64,000 bases of DNA, from NCBI GenBank assembly GCA_030522415.1, contig CM060127.1, positions 13,550,646 through 13,614,645 of the forward strand. The letters run 5' to 3'. The translations under genes and the position numbers were made by a program. The notes below the pieces were generated by a model, which was not told the DNA's origin, made no database searches, and saw only the letters and a program-made list of their open reading frames with translations. This stretch comes from Channallabes apus (Eukaryota; Chordata; Actinopteri; Siluriformes; Clariidae). This document shows, piece by piece, positions 1 through 14,116 of this stretch. Position 1 is the stretch's first letter. Every line of letters begins with the position of its first letter.

Positions 1-180
1 GATGCTCGATCAGATTGGGATGTGGAGAGTCAGCAGGCTTGGGCCAGTGGGTTGTGGTTCACTTGGGGTTCTGGTGCCTTTCTGTGGTGACCAGCACCAG
101 GTTACAGGTGTATAATTGATCATTAGTCTTATTCAATTAACCTTGTTGTAATGGTAATATCATGGCTTATTGGTGTATAC
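1..180 (+). repeat. 3' part of a Tc1/mariner-type MITE
   Basis: The end (gtaatggtaatatcatggcttattggtgtata) matches the right end of the element at 2851-3062, so this is a second diverged copy cut by the window edge. It lies in a channel intron. Confidence 0.45.
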
Positions 181-678
181 TCCAGATAGCAGGGTTACAT
201 TTCTAGGCAAATCTGTAATTGAATATAATCATATTTTTTAAATAATGTTAAATCGTTGAGAGAGTCTACGAGGAAGTTGGAATGATGCATCACTTTCACA
301 TATTTCCATGGATAAACATTAAGTATATACTTTGTCCATTTTTCTTTTTTTTCTCTCCTTTATAATCTGTAATGGCCATGTCATGGAAAAGTATGTTTTA
401 AGAATGAGGTGTTCCAATATTAATGCATAAGTTATACATATTGTAATCATTATATTAAAACTTGATTTCTTTCAATAACAGCTAATTTTTGTTCTCACAC
501 CAAATTAGCATAATTTACATTTATTTCAGTAGTTTTATTGATTATCGTCTTTGCGTTAATTCGCCATAATTATGAATCGGATGCTCTTGTCATCATTCTG
601 ACTGTTTCTGGCAAAAAAAAGGAAGAGCTAAGTAGTATTTCCTCCTGTGTTAAATATAATTATTTTTGTTCTATACAG

Positions 679-787
679 ATCATGTGGTGTGTGAAGAAGA
701 GTTTAAGTACGCCATGCTTGCCCTGAACTGTGTGTGTCCGGGCACGTCCACTCTGATTACCCTACTGATCCATTCCTCCAGAGGACA
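679..787 (+). CDS. kcnt2: kcnt2-like exon A (RCK1 end)
   Basis: The acceptor ctatacag precedes AT, which completes a split Asp codon. It encodes [13 protein letters not shown] and [17 protein letters not shown], then CA before the donor gtgagt. A (CA)n tract follows the donor within 30 nt. Confidence 0.92.
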
Positions 788-803
788 GTGAGTACACATG
801 CAA

Positions 804-843
<40 letters not shown>

Positions 844-1078
844 ACATTTCAGTAACTAACTAACTAACTGACTGAGTAAATAACTAATTATTAGCTAATT
901 AGGGCTATACGTCTGGCTCCTCTTGAGATTTCTTTCTCATGTCATTGCAGAGAGGTTTTCTTCATTATTCTTGCCTGATGCTTGCTCATTAGGAATCTAA
1001 ATCTACATCCAGGTTTCTATAAAGCCTGGTTTCTACAGTATATGGGGTTTTATTTTAAATATAGCTGTGGCCATTTAT

Positions 1079-1112
<34 letters not shown>

Positions 1113-4100
1113 CATTTTATTTATATATGTGACTTTCTAGTCACACAAGATCGCCATACAAAATTTAAACAAGAAATAAATAATAAAGAAAATCAAGTAA
1201 TAAATAACAGTAAAGCTGTATTAGATAATACAACTGACAAAGTTATCACCTAAAAACAGACAATAAAGTCATATAAAGAATTTTGTGTATTGTGTATAGA
1301 AGGGTATTAAGATGACTGTGTTACCGATGATTTCTGGAATAGAATTTCAAAGACAAGGCGCAGTGTGTTTTAAAACTACAGTATAGAGCCTGTGGTGGTC
1401 AAAAAGGTTCATGCTTTAAGGTAGATAGTTTTTAGCTTGAATAATTCATAGGTCACTGTGTGGCTGTAAAAAAAATATATTCCTCTGAAACTGCAGGAAC
1501 AGGGACTGGAGAACCCTCAAGACTAAAAAAAATACAAGAAAGTCTGGCTCTTTGGAAACTAAGTATAAAGAAATGAATAGGGGTGGGGTCAAAACCATTA
1601 CACAGTTTTGCTGTCAGTCTTTTGGCTGCTAGCGTTGATGGGTCGCCACAGGAAACCATTTGATCCGCACGACAACTTGCCATTCCTGATGCAGCCCACC
1701 TCTTTTATACAGGCTTAGGATCAGCACTGGTCCCCATGCAATAGCTGGGGTTTGGGCATTGGCTAGGAATCAAACCAGGGTCTTCCGCATGACAGGCAAG
1801 AGACCCTATATCAAGGACCTTCACACAGTACTGAATTTAAAACAAAGCCATTATTAAAGGAAAGCATATGTTTCGACTACTTCTTGACAAAGTTCATACT
1901 CAATTTAATTCAATTTCATTTGTATACCACTTTTAACAATGGACATTGTCACAAAGCACCTTTAAAGAAATAAAATAGAAATTGAAAAAATGCATTTATA
2001 GTTTTATCAGTTGGGCCCAGATGAAGATGCTGGATATAACTATGCTGAAGGAAAAACTCCCTGAGACAACATCAGGAAGAAACCTTGAGAAGGTCTAAAC
2101 TCAAACAGGAACACATCCTCATCCCTGATACCTGACAGTGTGACCATAAATAAATCCCCTCTATAACTGTGTGCTGTATTTGAAGTGCTTGTGTGATACT
2201 GTAGTTATTAAAAAAGAATCCCTTCTGGGAAATGCGATTTATTGTCTGGAACAACTCATTTTGAAAAACAAATAGTCCTGAGAAAACCAGGACAGATGGC
2301 AACCTTAAGAGTGGCACACAAAGTCATTTTGCTGCCTTATAGCTTCAGGTTCCCTGGTTCAATGCTGAACTCAGGTAAGTTTTATTGCATGTGTGGGTTT
2401 CTTCTAAGCTCTCTCAGCTTGTGAAAACATGAACATTCGTGACTCGAAATTGCCTTAGGTATGAGTGTATGGTGCACTGTGATGGTTTTCCTGGCTTGTC
2501 TCCAAGCATCCTAGTACTGGCTTCAGTTCTGTCATTACTTTGACCTAAAACGCTCCCCCAAAGATAAAACAATAAATTAGCCTTACTCTTGCCTTTACTT
2601 CCCTAATTAAAAGGAACTACATTATATTAGCTATATTTTTGTAAGGACGTGGTGCTCATAAAGACATTGAACACAAATAGTATGTGCACTCACAGAGGGA
2701 TAAAAACATACCTCCACCTCCACACACACACACACACACACAAAAGTGATCACTGTATGTGTTTTATTTTCAGAACACCACCTTCAGAAACCTTCAAGCA
2801 GAGAGGAGGAGCCTTTCAGACTCTTACCAGGTCCGTAACCTGACAAAAACTACACTGATCAGCCGTAACATTACAACACAAAACATTACACCCAGTATTG
2901 TGTAGATTCACCACCTGGGCAGCTCTGGCCCCTCGGGGCATGACTCACAAGACCATCTGGCCTTAGGTGCCTGTGGGCATGATCCTGTCACCAGTTTACT
3001 GGTGTATTATCGCTTATCCATGTTAATGTTTTGTGGTGGTAATATTATAGCTGATCGGTGTACTTCCCAGGTTAGTAAGAACCGGCATTTAGTGAAGCCG
3101 ATTAAAAAAAATCTATTAGGATTTAATGGATTTAATGGTTTCCAAGAGTCCACTCATACTCCATTCAAGATTTTCAGCATTTAATTAAATACACTTCTGT
3201 ATCATAATGGAAGATTTGCCATTTTTGCCTGGATAATTACAAAAGCCTCATATTAGTGCAGGAAGTCCATTAGGTCCATCAAGGCCAGACTTTTGCGATG
3301 CATATTAAAGTTACATTAAAATACATCAGCAAGATCTGATTCTCTGTGATATTAAATTGTCTGAAGAGCGCTGGATATCATTAAAATGTTACCTGTAATT
3401 CTTTATGTGCAGAAGCTAATCACACTTTTCCACACTTTTCCAAATCAGTGATTCTACATTATGTCATTATTTATCTTGTCAAGTGCCTGTTAAAAATTGC
3501 TTTACTTATCAGGGTACAAAGAAACAAACATGGATATCTGGAACAAACTAGAAACTGTGCAGAACGCTAATCATTTGAACATCAATACATTGTCCTGAGT
3601 AATGTTCTTCCTAAAACTGTCTAACTGTAGAGAATTTAATTATTTCCACACAATATACTTTCCTTTTACTAATACTAACTTTCTTTTACATTTTGTAGAG
3701 TAATTTCTTCATCTATTTCCATAAACTACCATACATGCACCAACTACTGTACATAGCATAACGACATAACATAATGAACATTTTGAGTTATTACTAATGG
3801 TAACTACCAGGCTTCAAAACAAAAAGTTACACCTTCTAATATTTCATTCAGGAACACACCATGATGGCCGTTCATGTGCGAAAATGGGTCCTCATGCTCT
3901 TAGAACCACTCTTTTATAATTTGAGTCCTGTGCCATCAGGGAAGAAAAAAAACATAGATGTGATAACCTGGTCATTCAGTACACCTGGTCATGTGATAAC
4001 CTGGTCATTCAGGTCATCAGCTGACTTCATTTTATTGCCACATAACACTACTGAATCTAGATCTGAGCAACTGAAGAAACTCCAGATCAATAACACTGCC

Positions 4101-7100
4101 TCCAGAGGCTTGTACCGTGAGCACTATACATGATGGGTGCATCGCTTTCTTCTTACCCTGACACGGCCATCGCTCTGCAATCTGGACTCATCTGAACAGA
4201 TGACCTTTTTCCATTGCTAAAAAGTCCAATCTTTAATCTCCCTAGCAAAATGAAGCATTTTATTTTTAACAGTCTCACTAACAAGTGGTTTTCTTACGGA
4301 CATTGACTATTTACGCTGTTTAGTCCCAATCCTAATTTTGTGTATGGAAATGCTTTTACCTTCACTATTAAACTCTGTTTTCTACTGTTGATTTTTATAA
4401 TGCAACTTCATCCACTCATTTTTATAATGTACTGACCGTTTGTAACCTGATTTCAGTCATTTCAGCAATCTCCAGGATACAGGTGCAGGATCTTCTGAAA
4501 TAAAAATTGGGGGGGGGGGGGGGATTGGCAGTGTAGTACGATATTTGTTCACAAAAAAGAGGCAACCCCTTGTGTGTGTGGTTTTTTTTTTTTTGCTATA
4601 TATTAACATCACACTAAACATATTTCACAAAAGTATTGACACCCATAGCTTTGCCTTTGTATTGCTTACTAAAAGATAAACCAAATTATTGATATGACTC
4701 AATCGGGAATTAGAGTTGGCTGATTATGCCATTGTGCATTTCCTATTTATTTTTTTGTTGTATTTCCATCTGCTTTCTTGAAAAGTTTCATAAAAGGTCA
4801 AGTTAAAGGTCAACTCTTAAAGCGAAATATTTTAATATTAAGAAGATTCTATTGTGCTGTATGTTTTGTAAAACGCATTGTAAACTGTGTTGAATATTTC
4901 ATATTGTGAACAAACAAAGACTTTTAATGTGTTCCACAGGGAGGGTGGAGCAAACTCAGCAGACCAATGGCAGCGCACGTATCGCCGCTGCTCAGCCAAT
5001 GAGGTGCACCACATCCGGCTGGAAGAGAGCAAGTTTTTCGGGGAGTACCAGGGCAAGAGCTTCACCTTTGCTTCATTCCATGCACACAAGAAGTGAGCTG
5101 TGTATATATACACACACATTCACACACACACTGCATAGAAATGCATATACAGTACATTTACTCACTCAGAGTGAGTATCAGTGATCTTTTTATTCAGATT
5201 TCTGAAATACAAAAAATATTTTTGCACCCATTCACAATCCCTTGCTTTATTCCTAGTGGTGACTAAAGGATTGTATTGATTTTTTTTCATTTTTTTCTTC
5301 AGAGCTCTACTGATTTTTGTCATAAGCTGCTGTGGTGTTACGCTCCTCCAGGGGTTCTCTTTCTTTTTCTAGAGATCCTATAATGTTGCTTTGCAATGCC
5401 CAATTTGCTCTGCGTTGCTTTTAACCAGTACCTCATCTTCAAAATTGCTTTTTTCCCCCATCACGGTTAATAGTGAAGGCAGTTATGGAACAGCTGGGCA
5501 AACATCTGTCACCCGTGTGTCAGGTGCTATTGGGGGATGAAACGAAACAAACTGCGTCATTCCTACATGTGATAGGAATTATCAGTCATAACCTCGGATT
5601 TAAAACTAACACTTTTCTCTTTGTCCTTTTGCTGTAACCATATTTATATGTTTTATTGTTGGTTTGTTTGCTTTTCTGTATAAAATGTTGTATACCTACA
5701 GTCTTATACTATATATTTAATCTAAAACAGTCGCCAATAAAATGTTACTTAATTAACACTATTTAGCGTCATGTAAAAATAGCTTCTGTCCGAAAGACAT
5801 TCCCTTTAGCAACATGCTTCTTTTGCTTTCTCATGAAGATAATAAGTTTGTCACATTATCAAGAACACCACAAAGGGTTACTTTCTCCTTCCAGAAGATG
5901 TTACGTCACAGCTTTACATCTCATTTAGCAGAGTGTCTTGACACTGGAGACTCCTTATAAGTACATATAATTTCATATAAATTCATATGAAATAAATTCA
6001 TATAAATCTATATGCAGCTGCACTACTGTCAAGAACAATGATTTAACACTGTCTGACCAATCAGAATCAAGAATTCAAGAAGCACTGTGGTTTGAAAGGA
6101 TGGTGTATAAAAACTGAGCAGTTTACCAGGGGTCAAGTGTTTGAATCTTGCACCGGTCTGTGTGCATGGAGTTTGCATCATCTACCTATACTTTATTGGG
6201 TTTCCTCTGAGTACTCCAGTTACCTACAACAGTGCAAAAACTTGTTGTGTAGGCTAATTGGTGTTTCCAGTTGTTTCCAATTAGGTGTGTGTGTATGTGT
6301 GTGTGCTTGTGCGTTGCAATTGTTGAACACCCCGACATGCATAGTGTATCATGCATAGTTCCATGGGATGCCGCCAGGCCACTGCGACTTTATACAGGAT
6401 AATGTCTGCTGTGTAGATAATGGATGGATGGAAGGCTTGGCACCAGTAATTAACCCAATTTTGTTACTTTAACAACAGCAAGGAGTTTCATCTCAATATC
6501 AATTCTCAATTCATGAACAATGTCCACAAGCCTCAGTATGTGGTTTTTGTTTGTTGTGTGTATTGACAGATACGGCGTGTGCCTTATTGCAGTACGGAGA
6601 CTAGACACGGCCAACATCCTGTTGAACCCTGGGCCGTGCCATATAATGGGTGCTTCAGACACCTGCTTCTACATCAACATCTCCAAAGAGGAGAACTCAG
6701 CCTTCGTGCGAGGCCACAGAGAACCCACCAGGGGCTCCGGGGACAGCTCCAGAGGCGTCCCACAAAACATCTACCACGGACTCACACGTCTGCCTGTCCA
6801 CAGCATCATTGCAAGCATGGGTCAGTTATGGGTTAATAATTATGTGAACATAAGGTATTTGTAGAACCTGATCTACTCCCAGAGTCAAGCATGATTTGTA
6901 TGAGTAATGTTTTTTTTTTTTTTTTAAATAAGTGGCTACTTGAGTTTGTCAGGTGGTGATGTCATGAGGCCAGCTTAATGCACCCACTGGGATGCAGTTC
7001 TTGAGCATCCACCTAAAATGTTGTACTTCACTGGTTATTTCGACATGATCTGTGGACTTTCCACAGAGGAGATAGAGAAGGACCTCCATTATTTGCACAC

Positions 7101-10100
7101 ACTCGCAAATCCAGTGCAAAAACCATTGAAAGCATCTCAGTCATACCGTGCACAACATTTTTAACATTTATGTCATTCCCTCATCGCCTTTTCTTCCAAA
7201 TTGACGGCAACCAAGGAAAGGAAATTTTCCATTATATGTTTCCACACATTTAAAATATTAATATTGAACAAATAATGTGCTGCTATACAGTATATGACAT
7301 GTATATGAGTATTTATTGTATTTGAAGCACACCTTGTTGTACAGCAGTTAGACGAGAAATGAGAATCCACACTTCAGCTGTTGTTCTTTTATCCTGTATT
7401 AAATAGTAGCTAGTACAAAAAATAATGATTAAGAAGGGAAACAGATTTAGAAGTTTGTTTTTTCAACTTTTATTTTTGGACTGTAAATCTTTAAAGCTAA
7501 GCATTTTAATTTCGCAAGTTTATATTACCTATATAACACAAGTCATCTTGGTTCTTAGCAGTAATAACCATCAGTGGCAACAGACTGTAAAAGACATTCT
7601 GTTCATTTACTCACATTGAAGATTGTTCTGTTGCTCAGCGTGACCACAGTGACAGGAGAACAAAGCCAACAGGATAATAAAGATGTCTCATACAGTATGT
7701 CTATTGGAACAACATCTCCACCTAGTGAAAAGGGCTGCGAATGAAAAAATCTGCCATCCCAGTGACCATAGAGATGAAACAAGGGGGTGTTATGGTCATT
7801 GTAGGACTTTTGATTGTACAGAATAACAGAACACAATTATGAGAGTAAAAACTTCATTTATTTCTCTATGTAATCCCCTGCTACACTATGCACATATCCC
7901 AGTGTTTCAATAGTGCTTGGATACCATCAAGGTAGAAAGTTTTCTCAGTCCACCTGGAGCCATGATTGGACTGCCTGCTTCACATCTGAATCTCCGGCCT
8001 CTTCAAAACAAACAACTTGGAGGGGAGATTTCCTGTAGTCTGTATTTTTGCTAATCTCATGCTCATCTCATCCTGCAGGCACGGTGGCCATAGACCTCCA
8101 CGACTCCAGCGACAGCAGTCCTGAAGGCTCTGGCCCAGGGGGCGTGCCTCTGAGTACAAGCAGACCTGGACGCAGCGGAACCCGCGTGGAAGTGGGTGGT
8201 GGGAACACCTTGGCCCCGCCCACTATGGGTGACTCGGGTGAGGATAGGAGGCACAGCATTGCTCCAGTGTTGGAACTTGTAGATGGTGTCCACAGCCCTA
8301 CGTTTGACCTGTTGGGGGACCAGTCGGAGGACGAGGGGGGAGAGGATGGCAAAGAAGAAGAGGAGGAGGAAGAAGAGGAAGTGGCGGAGCGGGGAGAGCA
8401 CAAGGGCCAATGGTGGGGAGCACAGGGCGAGTGAGTAGGCGATGGTTTTCAATCATAGGATTAAGATTAAATGTATTGAGGTTGTTTCTCAGTGAAGACA
8501 TAAATGTGCAAACACAGTAAAACCAATTGTGTGTGTGTTTGGAGCAGGTGGGTAAAGGGATATCCCCTGAATTCCCCATACATTGGAAGCTCTCCTGCCC
8601 TTTGCCACCTCCTCCAGGAGAAGATGCCTTTTTGCTGCCTTTGCTTGGATAAGGTGAGATTTTGGTTAATTAATTCCTAGACATTAAACCAGATGAAGTG
8701 TCTTGATTATTCCTAGACATTAAACCAGATTTAACTGTGTTCAATTTAAATTCTTGAATACAGCTTTTAACGTATATGTCTTCACTCTTTTGTTCTCCCC
8801 ATGTCCCAGGCGTGTCCTCATATGCCCTACGAGGACGCTCGCTCATACGGTTTTAAAAACAAGCTCATTATCGTGTCGGCTGAAAGCGCCGGGAACGGCC
8901 TTTACAACTTTATTGTGCCTCTGCGAGCATATTACAGACCCAGGAAGGAGCTGAACCCTATAGTGCTCCTGCTGGAGAGCATGTGAGTCAAAACCTATGG
9001 CATCAGGGAAATGACCTCAGTGTAATTTATCTGCCAGGGGAATAAGACATCAATATTGCATTTGATAAAAAGACAGAAAATGGGTGTGTTTGTACTGGAA
9101 ATAACATTCATTTTAAAAATGCATTTTAGATATCAGTATTTCTGATAGCATGTTTTATTTAGAGTTTAGTGTGATTTAGATAATACTGCAAATTCGACAC
9201 ATTTATTCGCATACAGTATTTACACACTACACTGACTAGCTAGCTAATAAACACCATGTGTTTACCTATAAAAATAAGTATTACTAGTTATTTTCCGTGA
9301 AATTAATACATTACCTTTTTTTGTAAATTTTCTAGAAAAGTAAGATATTACTGTTTCCAATTACTATTTAAAGAGCTTGTTAGCTTTGTGCTTCATTTCA
9401 ATTTGATTTCAATTTTTCCCTTTAAAAGGGAAAAAGGAGTCCCCTTTTTTAAGGGTGTTTTCACATTAGGGCCCCAGGATCGTTTGTGAGAACACTTGAC
9501 CCCAAACGCTGGTTCATTTTGTTCAGTGAGAACACCATAATTCCGCGAACTGAGCCGGGAACCAAGTATGGAAGTCACCTTCTGAAAATCATCAATCTCA
9601 TTCTCTAACCTAGAAATCCATATCTGATAAAGTCGGAAGGCAAGCAAGAGCATTGCTCTTGAAATTTTTCCTACAATAATAATAATATAGTTATAGTTAT
9701 CATAGTATGAAATCTAACTTCCTTCCTCTTCTTTTTTTGGTGATTTTCTTAATGGTGGCTCATAAACCAAGTCCGTGCTTACTGCCACCTGCTGTTTCGG
9801 GGGTGTAAATACGCAGGTGTACTCGAGAACGGTGCACATAAAACAATGTGAAGGCTGACAGTGCAAACGAGCTAAGAACTCAGAGGGCTGAACTCTAGGC
9901 TGAGAGACTTTATAGGTCATGGAATTTAAAAAAATAAAATAAAAATATGTAATAGCCTCAATATATTAGTAGTTACTAAAACAGTTCAGTAGTGTTCTAC
10001 ATACTGAAACAAAAAAAACGTTGATTGCTAGTATGTTGAATTTTTCACTGTTCTCACCCGATAAAACTATTGTCCATTTAGTTTCCTGTGGGTACTGAAA

Positions 10101-13100
10101 ATGTGAAACAAACTCAAATGGATTTTTTTTAAATACCCTTGGTAACATAGGTGAGGTTAATAAATTTAAGAACATGTGAAGTTATTTGAAATTCAAGTTT
10201 TATAGGGTTGTAATTGAGGCACTTTTATTGAATTGTGGCTAACATTAGTTGATGCTAGCATTCCAGTATAAACTCTTACATTATGAAGTCTTGCCACTGT
10301 TCAAACTGTATGACTGTGTTTGACCTGTGTGTACATGTGTATTAATGGTCCAGCTGAAATCCACTTCAGATAATGCAAACTGCTTCAGTTATTTCACCAT
10401 TAATGTAAACAAGCTACTTCCAAGTCCAGCCCCACCATAGAACAGCAGAGCTGAGCAACAAGCAACAAGGAGGGTTTCCCTTATATTCAATTCAATTAAA
10501 TTCAATTTTATTTGTATAGCGCTTTTAACAATTATCATTGTCGCAAAGCAGCTTTACACAATCAAAAGAATTATTTAAGTTGTATGGAATGTGAATGTGT
10601 ATGAATCAAAAATGTTCAGATAGTCCCTGGTGAGCAAGCCCGAGGGCGACAGTGGCAAGGAAAAACTCCCTGAGATGGTAATAGGAAGAAACCTTGAGAG
10701 GAACCAGACTCAACAGGGAACCCATCCTCATCTGGGTGAAACAGATAGCAGGAAATGATCTGCATTTATACAGTGTGTTAGGTGGCAGGCAGTTCAGCTA
10801 TAATAGTTGATGTTAATTGATGTTAAAATGGAGTCCAGGTAGTTATTGAAGACTCAGGTAGACTTGTAGAAAGTTCCAGTCCTGAACTATCGAACTGTCA
10901 AGTCCCCAGAGAAACAGCTGTCAACGCCAGTCGAGGCCAGAACCGTCTTCTAGGTAGAGAGAATCAGCCCCAGATACCAGATGCATCCCAAAGAGACACA
11001 CGGGGCATCCATGCGACGAGACCTCCAACCAGGATGGGTCAGACAGGTCCGGAGCGCAGAGGGAGTCTGGATCACTGGTAGCTCAGGAATGGCATGTGTA
11101 GCTCGACATAGAGAGAGAGAGAGAGAGAGAGAGAAGGGGAGAGAGAGCAGAAGAGGAGAGATGGCACTATGACAGCATAACTAAAAGGGAGAGCCAGAAT
11201 GAAACACAAACATGAGGGCTCCCTGAGATGTAAAGCAAACAATCACCTCACCGTCAACAAACCTGAGTGATCAAATGAGAGTGAGGAAGACAGCATCTAA
11301 ACATACCAGTTCACCGTAATACTCTACGTCCATGAGTCCCCCAGATCTGCTCCTTTACCTAAGGTTATACTAGTTATATGAGATCACTTAGTGTGTAATA
11401 TGGAAGATTAAACATAGGCCTTTTTTTTTATAATTAGTTTCCATACTTCTTCACAATTGAGTTCATTACTGCTAAACATGCTAATGATAGGGACATCTCA
11501 ATCAGGCCTCCACAGTAGACACGAGCCTCACGGATAAGACCTGCATCCTGACTTTCCTCATTACACCGCTTCCACTCTCCACCCGTGACCTCATATCCGT
11601 CTCGCTGCATCAGCCCACATTAAGCATGAAACCTAATCGTCACGGTTTTACCTGTGAAGGAAAAGTGATTCCTCACACGACGGGCCTTTAATGCAATCAG
11701 ACGCAATAAAGCTCTGAGTCATTCATTTCAATGTTTCTCATTTACTGATTGTAGATAGGATTTCATAGCAAGGCCTGCAGTTGTCCGTTTGGTGAATCTG
11801 ATCAGAGACATTGGGGAAAAGACGTCAGGTGGTCGTTTAAGTCACCTCACGCTGAAGATAATCAGCTTTCGCTTATTTTATTACTTTTTTAATCTCGTTG
11901 TTCGGCGAGTCTGGAGAAACTGAGCTCTAATTAGATTTAAAGAAAAGATATAACTATATAAGGCCATATCTGTTCTTCAAAACTACCCTGAGCATTTTAT
12001 GTCTCAAAGTATTGTTTTGTTTGTACTGGGATATATGCCTTCCTGAAGCAGTAAATTTCTTTTTTAAAATGGTGGATAATTTCTTAATTTTAACCTGAAT
12101 GTAGCCAAAATCAGACAAATTATGTTTATTGTCAGAAATTTACTTCTATAGTTTTGCTATGATTTCTTTTCAACTTCTTTTATCTACTTTTACTACTTTG
12201 TACGTTTGGAAAAACATATACTCCATTTATTGAAGGTCACATATTATACTGTACTCAAGTTAACATAGGACTCAGGGATTCCCAAAATATTTCTGTTAAA
12301 GTGCCAGCAGAAATGCCCCTCAGAACATGCCTGTAAACCTGTTTGCATTATCAATAGTTTTAAATGCAAATGAGCTCCTGCCCTGCCACAACCTTGCCCC
12401 TTTGAAAAAGTTAATTTTTCTTTCCAGTTACAGTACTCACTTGGAAAGGAGGGGGGGGTACTTATGGGTTTCAGTAGGAACCAATCTATTGGGTATGGAA
12501 TGTTAGTTTGTGCTGACATCCTCAATATAACATCCTGACATAGATGGCTCGTATTCATGCAAGAGCCACACAGATAGCATTAATAGATGAACATTAAGTA
12601 CCTTGCTTGCTAATGTAAATAAACTATTAATGCTAATGTAATAACTTCCTTAGCTTTTAAGAAACACTTAGACTCGGGTTCTATCTCTGTTATATCAGTT
12701 GCATTTCAACAGTGCTACAGTGAGACTGTCCGAATATTAAAGAACCTTTCCATTTTACACCCAAACGGGAATAAAACTTTGCTGTATGTACAGTAATTTC
12801 AACCTACGATGTTAAAACAATGTTAAGTGAGCACACCAGTCCATCACAGGACAACACACACATATTCATGTGCTTATATATATTTAAAAAAACTCATGCA
12901 CAAAACCTGATTTTTTTTTTCGGTCATTTGTGGAAAGCATGTTGAGCTTGGCAACATGATCTTCAATTTGGTTACAACGGTAGCCTGTGATAGGTGATGT
13001 AGTGGTTAGCACTGTCGCCTTGCGCCTCCAGGGTCCAGGTTCAATTTCCGACCAGGCTCGAGTCCCGTCTCTGTGTACATGGAGTTTGAATATTCTTCCC

Positions 13101-14078
13101 ATGCTTGGTGGGTTTCCTCCCACATTCCAAAGACATGTAGGTTAGTTCAATTGATGTTCCCAAATTGCCCATAGTGTGTGTGTATGTGTGTGCCCTGCGA
13201 TGGATTGGCACCCTGTTCAGGGTGTACCCCACCTCGTGCCCTAAGTCTCCTGGGATAGGCTCCAGGCCCACCGCGACCCTGAATACAGGACAAGGCGGTA
13301 TAGATGATGAGTGATGAGTGGATAGCTTGTGATTGCACACTGAAGCAGGATCAATCTTTAAGCTAGTATAACATTTTGAGGAATACTTTTACTTGCTTTA
13401 TTGTTAAGCCAACTTCATCAGAGTTGTAGGCTGGATTGTGGTAACTCGGCTTGCTCACCCAGCATTGTTATACTTGGAAATCCAGAAAAGGATAAAACAC
13501 GTACTGTACTGAAAGTGAGCCTGAGTCTCGTCCAGTTCTCAAAAAGCCTTAAAAGTAAGCAGGCTTAGCACACATCATCATCCAATCAAAGTACAATTTA
13601 TACACTATCGCTGTGAAATCAAATCCCAGCCAAGACCAAATAATAAAAACAAAGGTTGAGCTACTGGGTGAAAAATAAATTAGAAAAAAAAAAGAAGTTA
13701 GAGTAAAAGAAAAGCATATACAGATCAAACTTTATAATATTGTACTGTATATACTCTCATATACAATACAGAGGAGAAAACTGTTTCTTAAATCTTAGTA
13801 GGTTTAATCTCACCAAGCATGGCTGTCTAACTGACCGCTTCGAGTTGGCTCTCAGTAGGTATAGATCAAACCAGCCAGACTAATGAATTATACTTTTTTA
13901 CTTTATGTTTGTTATCAGACCTGAAGCAGATTTCCTCGAGGCTATCTGCTGGTTCCCCATGGTCTTCTACACTGTGGGATCTATCGATAAGTAAGACAAG
14001 CCTCAGGCATTTTCTTTACTCTATCCACTCCTCTCTAATATGAAATTTGTTATTTCAGTACGTGACTATAAAATGTGC

Positions 14079-14116
<38 letters not shown>

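Noticed and set aside
4838..5184. Open frames overlapping exon B on both strands
   Set aside because: Only the frame joining exons A and C in phase matches the channel.
8063..8579. Long antisense frames opposite exon D
   Set aside because: They mirror the GC-rich, repetitive linker exon. The + strand joins in phase to neighbouring exons and matches the family.
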